Shown: in pieces, positions 1 through 6,596 of the stretch
How positions within the stretch are numbered: position 1 is the stretch's first letter
How the letters are laid out: the number at the start of each line of letters is the position of its first letter
NCBI GenBank assembly: GCA_012515825.1
Contig: JAAYXQ010000104.1
Span: 1 to 13,932 of the forward strand
Direction of reading: 5' to 3'
Length of the DNA: 13,932 bases
Source of the DNA: Fibrobacter sp.
GTDB taxonomy: Bacteria > Fibrobacterota > Fibrobacteria > Fibrobacterales > Fibrobacteraceae
Notes under the pieces: generated by a model
What the model was told of the DNA's origin: nothing
What the model saw: the letters and a program-made list of their open reading frames with translations, nothing else
Databases searched by the model: none
Translations under genes and position numbers: made by a program

Positions 1-2102
1 ATTTTGAATTTCGTGGAGATGATGATGTATGGGTATTTATTGATAACAAGCTAGTGGTTGATATTGGTGGTTGTCACTCTCCTGTGGAAGGGGCTGTCAA
101 TTTAGATACGCTTGGGCTCACTGAAGGGGAAACATATCCTTTCCATATATTCTTCTCTGAAAGAAACGCTGTAGGCTCAAACTTTAAAATGCGCACCTCT
201 ATTAATTTGCAAACACAAAAAACTTATTATCCTGTAGAAGAGCCCACAATTGATGGTACAATTGAATTTAAAATTTTGCAATTATTAACCGATGAATCAA
301 TTAGTTGTGATATTTCGAGTGTTACAAAAATTGATACGACAGAAGCTCAATCCGTTTTCTTATTGTTTGGTGGCCCTTTAGATCCTGGGGGCGTTGTTTT
401 GAATCCTGGTGAAAATTATGGAGGAATTACAATTAATGATAATATGGCTGGTTTTGTAATAGATACGAATGCGATTGTGATGAAGAGATCTTTACAGCCA
501 GGCACCTATGTCTTACGCTTTTATTTAGCTTCCGATTTGACTCAATCATCAGAAGTGATTTTTACGGTTCCTGCCTATCCATTACCTTCTATTGCTTTTG
601 TGGATTCTCTTGGAAATCGTTTGGACTCAAATGCTACCATTGTTGGAAATTTTGCTTTTGTTCCATATAAAGTTAGAATCGTCGTTCTCTACATGGATTC
701 GATTGTGTGTACGGATTGCTTATCACAAATAGATTTAGAATCATTAGATTCCTTATCCTTTTTTGATATGAATGATCAACTCGTTTCTTCTATAACGATG
801 GATTCAACGGGTTATGCTTCTTTCTATGTGATGGGGTTAAAATCGATCGTCAATGGCTCAGTTAAAGTTTCAGGATCTTCTGTAGATAATGCTTTAACTA
901 TTCCTATAAATATGGAAGAACCTCCTGTTCCATATCCAAAGAATGGAGAAATGTATGATAGAAATGGGGATGGTGTCCCTGATAGTTTGATTCTTTCGTA
1001 TAGTACCTCTTTGATCAAAGACGATATACCAGATTCTTTATCTTGGTTCTATGGCGATTCTACATGGCGTTATATAGGAGGAGAAGATTTACTTGGTTTG
1101 ATTCAAGATTCTTCTGTGATTATTACAGCAGATTCTTTAATCGATATCGTATTTACTGGTCTAGAAGGAACTATTTATAAGGGAAGTTCTAAAACTCAAT
1201 TCTCTTATATTCCTTCAGAGGGCGTGGATTCTGGGAAAGTTCAAGTAATGAAGGTCACGGGGGTGATATCTGATAAAATAGGCCCTATAATTACGAATGC
1301 TTTTGTTACTCCAAAATCTGAAAATGTAAGTCTACTTACGTTAACTTTTAGTGAATCATTAGATACAACAAGTATTTCAATGGACAGTATTTTAGAGTTT
1401 AAGGTTTGGCGAGAAGGCGTTGAAGTCTCTGGTGCTTTAGAAATAAGTAGTCAAACAAGGCTTCAAAAAGGGAAACGTTATGATCTCTATTTTGTCTTAA
1501 ATGAGAAATCTGTGCTGCTCACTGTTGGTGATAGTGTGCGATTTGCCCCAGGAATTGCGAGAGATTTGAATCAGAATTACCCGCATATTAATAATCCTTA
1601 TGTACGTATTATTGGAGAACAATTTACTACTGTTGATGTTACTGAGTTAATTATTATTGATTCGGATACGAGAGATACGGATACATTGCCTCCAATGATT
1701 GTAAAAGCGTTCCCATTAACGGAAACATTTAAGAATGCAGAAAAAGAAATGGGGCTTCCGGGTCATTTAATTCGATATGATTTGAATGAATTATTAATGA
1801 CCTACCCTGATGTGAAAAAAGAAGATGTCTTTATCGAATATGAAGCGTTTTATTTCACGAATTTAGGTGTATATGTGAACTCTCATAAAGACAAGATTCG
1901 TTGTACGGATAAAGTATTTAATGGCGATTGTTCTAAGAATCCAGGTAACATATACTTAGCTTGGAACACAAGAAGTGAAAAAGGACGAAAAGTAGGAACA
2001 GGTGCGTATATTTCTCGATTGACATTCAAAATTCAAGCGGGAACTCATTTGGTAGATAAGAAAAATGAGACTAATTCTTTTGGAATCAAACGGAATAAAT
2101 GA
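1..2102 (+). CDS. Fibro-slime domain surface protein, 5' truncated
   Basis: The reading frame is open from base 3, so the gene enters from the left and its start and signal peptide are not visible; about 699 residues remain. The GTG at 54 lies inside the first domain and is not the real start. Visible residues 1-80 carry the fibro-slime/PA14-like signature: a GDDDVWVFID strand, then DIGG, a histidine, an NLD..GL..G turn and an FFSER strand. Around residue 319 is a calcium-loop-like DRNGDGVPDS motif. Around 420-450 a segment with GPIIT and LTFSESLD resembles bacterial Ig-like repeats. The C-terminus (about 650-675) has W, GRKVGTGAY and a final strand, like the FlgD-type Ig domains that end many Fibrobacter surface proteins. 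Fibro-slime proteins are linked to the cell surface and adhesion in Fibrobacter. The role here is inferred from the domain; the family call is secure, the substrate is unknown. Confidence 0.85.
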   Translation, partial: FEFRGDDDVWVFIDNKLVVDIGGCHSPVEGAVNLDTLGLTEGETYPFHIFFSERNAVGSNFKMRTSINLQTQKTYYPVEEPTIDGTIEFKILQLLTDESISCDISSVTKIDTTEAQSVFLLFGGPLDPGGVVLNPGENYGGITINDNMAGFVIDTNAIVMKRSLQPGTYVLRFYLASDLTQSSEVIFTVPAYPLPSIAFVDSLGNRLDSNATIVGNFAFVPYKVRIVVLYMDSIVCTDCLSQIDLESLDSLSFFDMNDQLVSSITMDSTGYASFYVMGLKSIVNGSVKVSGSSVDNALTIPINMEEPPVPYPKNGEMYDRNGDGVPDSLILSYSTSLIKDDIPDSLSWFYGDSTWRYIGGEDLLGLIQDSSVIITADSLIDIVFTGLEGTIYKGSSKTQFSYIPSEGVDSGKVQVMKVTGVISDKIGPIITNAFVTPKSENVSLLTLTFSESLDTTSISMDSILEFKVWREGVEVSGALEISSQTRLQKGKRYDLYFVLNEKSVLLTVGDSVRFAPGIARDLNQNYPHINNPYVRIIGEQFTTVDVTELIIIDSDTRDTDTLPPMIVKAFPLTETFKNAEKEMGLPGHLIRYDLNELLMTYPDVKKEDVFIEYEAFYFTNLGVYVNSHKDKIRCTDKVFNGDCSKNPGNIYLAWNTRSEKGRKVGTGAYISRLTFKIQAGTHLVDKKNETNSFGIKRNK

Positions 2103-2106
2103 TTAA

Positions 2107-3954
2107 TTAATCCAAGGGGTATTTTTCTGATACCTCTTGGAGATTTGCCGTTACCATTTCCCAAGAATCGTAGAGATGTTCAATTTGCTTTTTGTTTTCG
2201 TCTAGCTCTTTTGCAAGCGAGGCGATAAGCTCTCCATTATTTTGTTCTGAAGCCATTACAAGCTTTTGTTCTAGTTCTAGAGCTAAATCTTCTTGTTTTT
2301 TTATAGACTCTTCTACACGAGAAAGTTCTTTTTCTAGAGGCTTTAATAAACGAGAACGTTCAGCAATATAATCTGCACGTGCTTTTCTATTTTCTTTATT
2401 TGAAACAACCGTTTCTTTTTTTTCTGCCTGAGCCAGAGGTAAAGAACTCATGGCTTCTTTCTTTTCTGATTTCCAGCCAATAGTTTCTAAAAAGTCTTGA
2501 TAAGAGCCTTCAAAAGAAAAGCATTCGCCTTGATCAAAAACAATGAGTCTATTGGCAAAAGCATGAAGTAGTTCTTCATCATGCGTGACGACCATGGCTG
2601 TGCCTTCATAGTCTTCAAGAGCATCGATTAAGCTTTCAATAGATTCCATGTCTAAATGGTTTGTGGGTTCGTCAAGAAGCAAAAGATTGCATGAGGTCGC
2701 AAGAATTTTCCCTAAAAGAACTCGGCTGCGTTCGCCACCTGAAAGCACGCGTACTTTCTTTAACGCCGTATCTCCTGAAAACATCATTAGCCCTGCAAGA
2801 CTACGAGCTCTACCACGAGAAGAATCTGGAACAGCTGTTTGAATTTCTTCTTCAACAGTGTTTTCCAAATTCAAGCGATTGATATTTGTTTGTCCAAAAT
2901 AGTTGACTTTTAAGTTTGGATTATAATCAATTTGTCCGTTGCTTGGAGAAAGCTCATGTGCAATAAGGTTAAGTAGAGTGGTCTTTCCTCTTCCATTAGG
3001 ACCAATAATCCCAATACGATCCCCTTTGAAAATTTCGATAGAAAGATCTTCTATTAATTGAGGACCATTTGGATAAGCAAAGGAAAGATTTTTAATTTGA
3101 AGCATTCTTTTGCCAGGAAATGGAGCTTCAGTAAAGGAAAAGTCTAAGTTTCTTTCGTGAGATAAGCGTTCTATTGGCCCTAGTTTCGCCACTGTTTTAA
3201 GTTTCGATTGCACCATGGCGGCTTTACTTGCCTTAAAGCGAAATTTATCAATCACTTTTTCAAGTTGTTCTCTTTTTTTAGCTTCGTTTTCTTGGGTGCG
3301 TATAAATACTTCTTCTTCTTCAGCAATGGTATCTTTTAATTTTTGTACAGAGCCTTGAATTTTACGCATCTTCTGGCGATGGATCCCTACAGTATGAGTA
3401 CAAACAGAATCCATAAAATGGCGATCATGAGTTATTAAAAGAAGTTCGCCTTTCCACTGTCTAAGAAATCTTGAAAGCCAGCGCGTAGAAACCACATCCA
3501 GATAGTTTGTAGGTTCATCTAGTAAAAGCATCTTAGGTTCAGAGGCAAGAACCTTAGCGAGATTCAATCGAATTTGAAATCCACCAGAAAGAATAGAAGG
3601 ACTTTTGTCCATGCTTTCTTCATCAAAGCCAAGCCCGAAAAGAATAGCCTCCACTTTATGTGTCTCTAGCCATCCTTCTTCATTCTCTACAAGAACAGAG
3701 CAGGCTTCTTCTCGAACGGTGGGGTGAGAAAAATGAATGTGTTGAGTGAGGTATCCAAAACTATAATTTTTGGGAATACAAATGCTCCCTCCATCTAAGT
3801 CTTCTTCGCCGAGAATAATTTTGAATAGTGTGGACTTCCCTGAACCATTGCGCCCAATAACGCCAACGCGTTCGCCAGGAGCGACTAAAAAACCAGCTTC
3901 TTTAAATAGAGTCTGAGAGCCGAAATCTTTTGATATGTTTTGAATTTGAATCAC
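2107..3954 (-). CDS. ABC-F family ATPase (YheS/Uup-like)
   Basis: This is a soluble protein of 615 residues with two ABC domains and no membrane segments, the layout of the ABC-F translation factors that act at the ribosomal E site. Domain 1 has Walker A GRNGSGKST at 34-42, signature LSGG at 122-125, Walker B LLLDEPTN at 143-150 and a switch histidine near 176. The interdomain linker (about 195-260) is charged and helical, with KFRFKASKA as in the tRNA-contacting linker. Domain 2 has Walker A GPNGRGKTT at 318-326, a second LSGGERSRV and LLLDEPTNHLD. The last 100 or so residues form a charged coiled coil like the C-terminal domain of Uup/YheS. The start is GTG at 3954, where the first strand MIQIQNISKDF begins; no Shine-Dalgarno is visible upstream. 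Catalytic motifs are intact. The subfamily, and so whether it acts in general translation or antibiotic protection, cannot be settled by eye. Confidence 0.93.
   Translation of the reverse strand: MIQIQNISKDFGSQTLFKEAGFLVAPGERVGVIGRNGSGKSTLFKIILGEEDLDGGSICIPKNYSFGYLTQHIHFSHPTVREEACSVLVENEEGWLETHKVEAILFGLGFDEESMDKSPSILSGGFQIRLNLAKVLASEPKMLLLDEPTNYLDVVSTRWLSRFLRQWKGELLLITHDRHFMDSVCTHTVGIHRQKMRKIQGSVQKLKDTIAEEEEVFIRTQENEAKKREQLEKVIDKFRFKASKAAMVQSKLKTVAKLGPIERLSHERNLDFSFTEAPFPGKRMLQIKNLSFAYPNGPQLIEDLSIEIFKGDRIGIIGPNGRGKTTLLNLIAHELSPSNGQIDYNPNLKVNYFGQTNINRLNLENTVEEEIQTAVPDSSRGRARSLAGLMMFSGDTALKKVRVLSGGERSRVLLGKILATSCNLLLLDEPTNHLDMESIESLIDALEDYEGTAMVVTHDEELLHAFANRLIVFDQGECFSFEGSYQDFLETIGWKSEKKEAMSSLPLAQAEKKETVVSNKENRKARADYIAERSRLLKPLEKELSRVEESIKKQEDLALELEQKLVMASEQNNGELIASLAKELDENKKQIEHLYDSWEMVTANLQEVSEKYPLD
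2112..2140 (+). terminator. Hairpin at a convergent gene junction
   Basis: Arms at 2112-2122 and 2130-2140 form an 11-bp stem with a 7-base loop. Read on the plus strand the only irregular pair is a G.U wobble; on the minus strand it becomes an A.C mismatch. This favours the RNA of the fibro-slime gene ending just upstream. The hairpin lies inside the last codons of the ABC-F gene. No strong T-run follows on the plus strand, so it may protect a 3' end rather than terminate transcription. Confidence 0.45.
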
Positions 3955-3993
3955 GACGCAAATATAGTTTTATATTCAAGATTTTAAAATTCA

Positions 3994-4022
3994 AAAGCCC
4001 CAGCAAATTTTGCCGAGGCTTT
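3994..4022 (-). terminator. Intrinsic terminator of the 45-residue gene
   Basis: Arms 3994-4005 and 4011-4022 form a 12-bp stem, with two G.U pairs when read on the minus strand and a 5-base loop. On the minus strand it is followed by TTTTGAATTTT. It lies 18 bases after the stop of the small gene at 4041 and upstream of the ABC-F start at 3954, so it should separate the two transcripts. Confidence 0.75.
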
Positions 4023-4040
4023 GTCAGATACTAACTCTAA

Positions 4041-4178
4041 TTACTTTTCGTCGTACCACCAAGGTTCGTTGCTTCCTTTTATTTTTTGCGTTTTTGCATT
4101 AGTAAAGAAACGATCCCAAGTATATTCAGGCTCATACTGCCTGTTTCTTCGCTCATGGCGAATTTGGTTATTTATCAT
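4041..4178 (-). CDS. Small charged, tryptophan-rich protein (45 aa), unknown
   Basis: A short frame runs from ATG at 4178 to TAA at 4041. The start is preceded by AAGGAG with 5 bases of spacing, the best ribosome binding site in the window, and the stop is followed within 18 bases by a strong terminator. These two signals make it a real gene rather than chance. The 45-residue product starts MINNQIRHERRNRQYEP, has a central YTWDRFF segment and ends EPWWYDEK. It is very polar, with many Arg, Lys, Glu and Asn, three Trp and no cysteine, signal peptide or membrane helix, so it is probably cytoplasmic. I do not recognise a family. It lies 132 bases downstream of the membrane protein gene on the same strand and could share its transcript or use its own promoter. 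Confidence 0.75.
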   Translation of the reverse strand: MINNQIRHERRNRQYEPEYTWDRFFTNAKTQKIKGSNEPWWYDEK

Positions 4179-4189
4179 TTTATCTCCTT

Positions 4190-4209
4190 GCTGAGGTTTT
4201 TTTCCCAGC
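4190..4209 (-). promoter_or_regulatory. Small hairpin abutting the ribosome binding site of the 45-aa gene
   Basis: On the minus strand GCTGGG (4209-4204) can pair with CTCAGC (4195-4190) around an A-rich 8-base loop, including one G.U pair. The 3' arm ends directly next to the AAGGAG at 4189-4184. It could keep the binding site exposed or stabilise the mRNA 5' end. The 6-bp stem is short enough to be chance. Confidence 0.25.
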
Positions 4210-4310
4210 GATTGCTTTTCTTTTTATGATAACTTAGTGGTAAATATATAAAAAATACTATAGATACAAATGAAAAGAAAAAAAATATAAGAAAAATCGG
4301 ATAAATGTGG

Positions 4311-5225
4311 TTATTCTAGAGAAAATCCATATTCACGATAGATTTGAGCATCAATAAATACTTGATGAACCCAATTTCGAGCGAGAGGTTGCTTCCACCA
4401 TTTTAATGGCAAGTCTTTAGGTGAATCCACGTTGAAATAGATTGAGGCAAGGGCGTCTTCCATAGATGAGAACTTACTTAACCTCTCTTTAAGTAAGTTA
4501 GCTCTTTCTCTAAACCGATTAAAATCAGGGGCTTTCTGAAGGGGAATAAAACCTTCTTGATTTTTGATTAAGGACAATAAAAGAGCTGGATCCAATTGTT
4601 CTTGTTGTGCAATCTTTAGAAGAGGAAGAGATAGCTTTAGTTCCATGTTCCAAGGATAGCCTTTGTATTGAATTAGAATCTCATTTGGTTTGATAAAAGA
4701 AACGATATAGTCATTTCCTAATTTTTTTTGAAGACTCTTTTTAATTCTAAAACCTCTATTATTAAAAACACCAAAGCCTATTGCCTTTAAGGATAGAGAA
4801 GAGATATCGGCATTAAATAAGACGGGCATCGTCTCTTTTTTAGTAATGCTTTTAAATACGTTTAAGCATGTCGGGAGTATATAAATAAGCTCAGGCCTGA
4901 TAAGCTTTAAATTCAATTGGGAATCAATAGGCATTTGAATTTTTTTAGCCAGATCAAGAATTGTTTCTTCTGTAAAATGAAGAATTAGGGAGTCTTGGTG
5001 TTTTTTTTGATCCTCAAAATTCAGAGCAGGTCTTGAGGATGAGAGAGGAGGAAAAAAGAAAAGAGTGATTAGTAGAATTAAGCCTAAAATAGGGATAATT
5101 ATAAAAACAGGCCTATCATGAAAAAAGTTTTTAAAAAGGCGGAAATATGCTCTCCCTTTTGCGGAAAGAAAAAGCAGGAGGCCTATGATTAAGGCAAGGA
5201 TAATTGCAACACGTAAAAAGAACAT
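4311..5225 (-). CDS. Membrane-anchored protein with degenerate lytic transglycosylase (SLT)-like domain
   Basis: The protein has 304 residues. Two hydrophobic helices at about 4-21 and 39-59 anchor it in the inner membrane, leaving a periplasmic domain. Residues 70-200 are mixed and unrecognised. From about 203 the pattern resembles soluble lytic transglycosylases: a helix IAQQEQLDPALLLSLI, then KNQEGF where the family has a catalytic-Glu/Ser/Gly/Phe motif, and later ALASIYFNV where the family has ALAAYNAG. Aligned without gaps, the catalytic glutamate position is Gln223 and the next residue is Glu224. The GLMQ motif is absent. It is therefore either a non-catalytic SLT-like protein or an unrelated helical protein that resembles one. 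The start ATG at 5225 has no clear Shine-Dalgarno. The family assignment is my inference; the anchoring is directly visible. Confidence 0.6.
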   Translation of the reverse strand: MFFLRVAIILALIIGLLLFLSAKGRAYFRLFKNFFHDRPVFIIIPILGLILLITLFFFPPLSSSRPALNFEDQKKHQDSLILHFTEETILDLAKKIQMPIDSQLNLKLIRPELIYILPTCLNVFKSITKKETMPVLFNADISSLSLKAIGFGVFNNRGFRIKKSLQKKLGNDYIVSFIKPNEILIQYKGYPWNMELKLSLPLLKIAQQEQLDPALLLSLIKNQEGFIPLQKAPDFNRFRERANLLKERLSKFSSMEDALASIYFNVDSPKDLPLKWWKQPLARNWVHQVFIDAQIYREYGFSLE

Positions 5226-5240
5226 ACTACTAATATAAGC

Positions 5241-5268
5241 TTACCTCTAAAAATAGCTTTGGTTAAAT
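5241..5268 (+). promoter_or_regulatory. Possible promoter for the candidate RNA / groES-like unit
   Basis: TTACCT (5241-5246) and TTAAAT (5263-5268) are 16 bases apart and would place transcription start near 5275-5280, exactly where the structured region begins. The matches to the sigma-70 consensus are modest (3/6 and 4/6). Confidence 0.3.
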
Positions 5269-5279
5269 GATTTGTTCAA

Positions 5280-5388
5280 GGTCCAAACGATACTAGGAAC
5301 GAAAAGTGGAGCGTTCTGGTGGTATTGGGTGTCTTTAAGAGACAACGTAGCGAGATGTAATCATGAAAATGATTTTTTAGACGAGACC
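5280..5388 (+). ncRNA. Candidate structured RNA or leader upstream of the groES-like gene
   Basis: The 222 bases between 5225 and 5448 contain no gene, but about 109 of them fold well on the plus strand. GGTC (5280-5283) can close with GACC (5385-5388). A long imperfect hairpin spans 5283-5328: GGAACG (5296-5301) pairs with CGTTCT (5312-5317) around a 10-base loop, and the stem continues outward with several G.U pairs. A second hairpin has TGTCT/AGACA at 5330-5334 and 5340-5344. A third has AATCAT, a GAAA tetraloop and ATGATT (5359-5374), followed by TTTT. The wobble pairs fit the plus strand only. I compared it by memory with tmRNA, SRP RNA, RNase P RNA, 5S rRNA and common riboswitches and saw none of their conserved motifs. 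It may be a free small RNA ending near 5378 or a cis-acting leader of the gene at 5448. Confidence 0.35.
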
Positions 5389-5413
5389 ATCAGTAAAAGA
5401 AGAAAAACAAAAG

Positions 5414-5434
5414 GGTATATTCAAGAATTATATA
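5414..5434 (+). promoter_or_regulatory. Weak AU hairpin just before the groES-like start
   Basis: GTATAT and ATATAC can pair around a 9-base loop, and TAATTTTT follows, 13 bases before the ATG at 5448. It could be a weak terminator or attenuator, or simply A/T-rich promoter DNA; TATACT at 5431-5436 is also a fair -10 box, which would leave almost no leader. Confidence 0.2.
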
Positions 5435-5447
5435 CTAATTTTTAAAG

Positions 5448-5825
5448 ATGATGGAAAGTATTAAAAATTTAGTGATGATTGGCGATCGGGTTTTAATAAA
5501 ACCATTAGCGACAACTAATAAAACTGGAAGCGGTCTTTATTTACCTCCAAGTGTCAAAGAAAAAGATGCTGTACATACTGGTGTTGTGATAAAAGTAGGG
5601 CCTGGTTTTCCTTTGCCCACAAATCAAGATGCGGATTCTTTTTTACACGAAAAATCAGAGTCTGTGAATTATTTGCCTTTACAAGTAAAAGAAGGAGATC
5701 AAGCTCTTTATTTACATAGTAATCAATTAGAATTGGAATTTAATAATGAAAAATTTGTGGTGGTAAATCAAAACGCCATTTTACTAGTTTTTCGAGATGA
5801 TCTTGCTGATTTAGGTATAGAATGA
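5448..5825 (+). CDS. GroES-like co-chaperonin (long Cpn10 paralogue)
   Basis: The product has 125 residues, against about 95 for classical GroES. Residues 11-53 carry the Cpn10 pattern: GDRVLIKPL, a mobile-loop segment KTGSGLYLPP in which LYL replaces the usual IVL contact tripeptide, EK, TGVVIKVGPG. After this comes an insert of about 25 residues (54-78), then the second half YLPLQVKEGDQALYLH and a closing strand NAILLVFRDD. Long GroES-like proteins of this shape are known in Bacteroidetes and probably exist beside a normal groES-groEL pair; no groEL lies in this window. Whether it caps GroEL is unknown, although the mobile loop is kept. A second ATG at 5451 is an equally possible start; neither has a Shine-Dalgarno. 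The end overlaps the next gene by 4 bases. Confidence 0.85.
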   Translation: MMESIKNLVMIGDRVLIKPLATTNKTGSGLYLPPSVKEKDAVHTGVVIKVGPGFPLPTNQDADSFLHEKSESVNYLPLQVKEGDQALYLHSNQLELEFNNEKFVVVNQNAILLVFRDDLADLGIE

Positions 5826-6592
5826 CTAGTACAAGTTATAAGATGCCTTTGTTGTTAGGTGCAATTTCCACATTGATAATGCCATTTTTGACATTTGGTT
5901 TTATAGGTCTTCATATTGTACGTTTAGAGATAGGATTAAACATCTTTTCCATTTTTTATACCGTTTTTGATCTGTTGTATCCTTTCTTCTTTTTGATCTT
6001 ATTCGCTGGCAACCTTTGTCTCTTAAAAGCTCTATTAGTGAGAATCCCTTTTGATAAGCACTCGCTAAATACACTTCAATTTTTAGTAAAATCCAATTTT
6101 ATCGTTTTTGGCTTTTTGACTTTTGCGACTATGCTTTTTTCAACGGAACCAACCTCTGAACTCGCTTATACTTTTTGGCTTGCCTGTTTTATTGTTGGGC
6201 TTTTATTAAATATTAGTATTGGTATTTATTTAATGATTCAAGCTAGGACTGAACGTAAATTTGCTCTTTTATGGATCGGTTTTGCCTTTGTTTTAGCTCA
6301 ATTTTTTGACTATAGTGGCTTTCGAGTCCTTCTTGTATTGACAGAAAATGTTACCCCAGATTTTATCTGGAATTATATAGGACTTTCTTTTTTTGATTAT
6401 GCATCCATGGATTCAGAAATAAAGAATATGTTTGATGAAATTACCTCAATGAGTCTTTTCTTGACCTTATCATTAGGAGCGTTAGTGGTAATCCTTCGAA
6501 CCGTCGCTTTAGCTGTCTTTTATGTATTAATGGCGCAGCTTCTTTTTATTCGAAAAAAGCCAAAAAAGATGATGTTAAAATCAGATCGTTAA
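5822..6592 (+). CDS. Six-helix integral membrane protein, unknown
   Basis: The start ATG overlaps the stop of the GroES-like gene as ATGA, so the two are almost certainly translated from one mRNA by coupling. The 256-residue product is very hydrophobic. I count about six membrane segments, near residues 9-31, 44-70, 88-106, 116-138, 146-165 and 213-242, with a loop of about 45 residues between the last two that holds acidic and aromatic residues (DYASMDSEIKNMFDE). The C-terminus is strongly basic (RKKPKKMMLKSDR) and so probably cytoplasmic. I recognise no transporter, enzyme or sensor motif. The only functional hint is its tight link to the GroES-like gene. Confidence 0.8.
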   Translation: MTSTSYKMPLLLGAISTLIMPFLTFGFIGLHIVRLEIGLNIFSIFYTVFDLLYPFFFLILFAGNLCLLKALLVRIPFDKHSLNTLQFLVKSNFIVFGFLTFATMLFSTEPTSELAYTFWLACFIVGLLLNISIGIYLMIQARTERKFALLWIGFAFVLAQFFDYSGFRVLLVLTENVTPDFIWNYIGLSFFDYASMDSEIKNMFDEITSMSLFLTLSLGALVVILRTVALAVFYVLMAQLLFIRKKPKKMMLKSDR

Positions 6593-6596
6593 TTGT

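Noticed and set aside
54..56. GTG as the start of the first gene
   Set aside because: The frame is open to base 3 and the upstream codons encode the conserved first strand of the fibro-slime domain (FRGDDDVWVFID), so the true start lies outside the window.
2648..2882. Plus-strand frames opposite the ABC-F gene
   Set aside because: They mirror the conserved ABC motifs of the minus-strand gene and have no ribosome binding site or plausible protein pattern.
5280..5388. tRNA, 5S rRNA, SRP RNA, tmRNA or a known riboswitch
   Set aside because: None of their fixed motifs is present (for example GGAAGGAAGCAGCC of SRP RNA or a CCA-ended cloverleaf), so only an unclassified RNA was proposed.
5226..5447. 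Small protein gene in the spacer before the GroES-like gene
   Set aside because: ATG-started frames here stop within about 10 codons (for example at the TAG after ATGATTTG), and none has a ribosome binding site.
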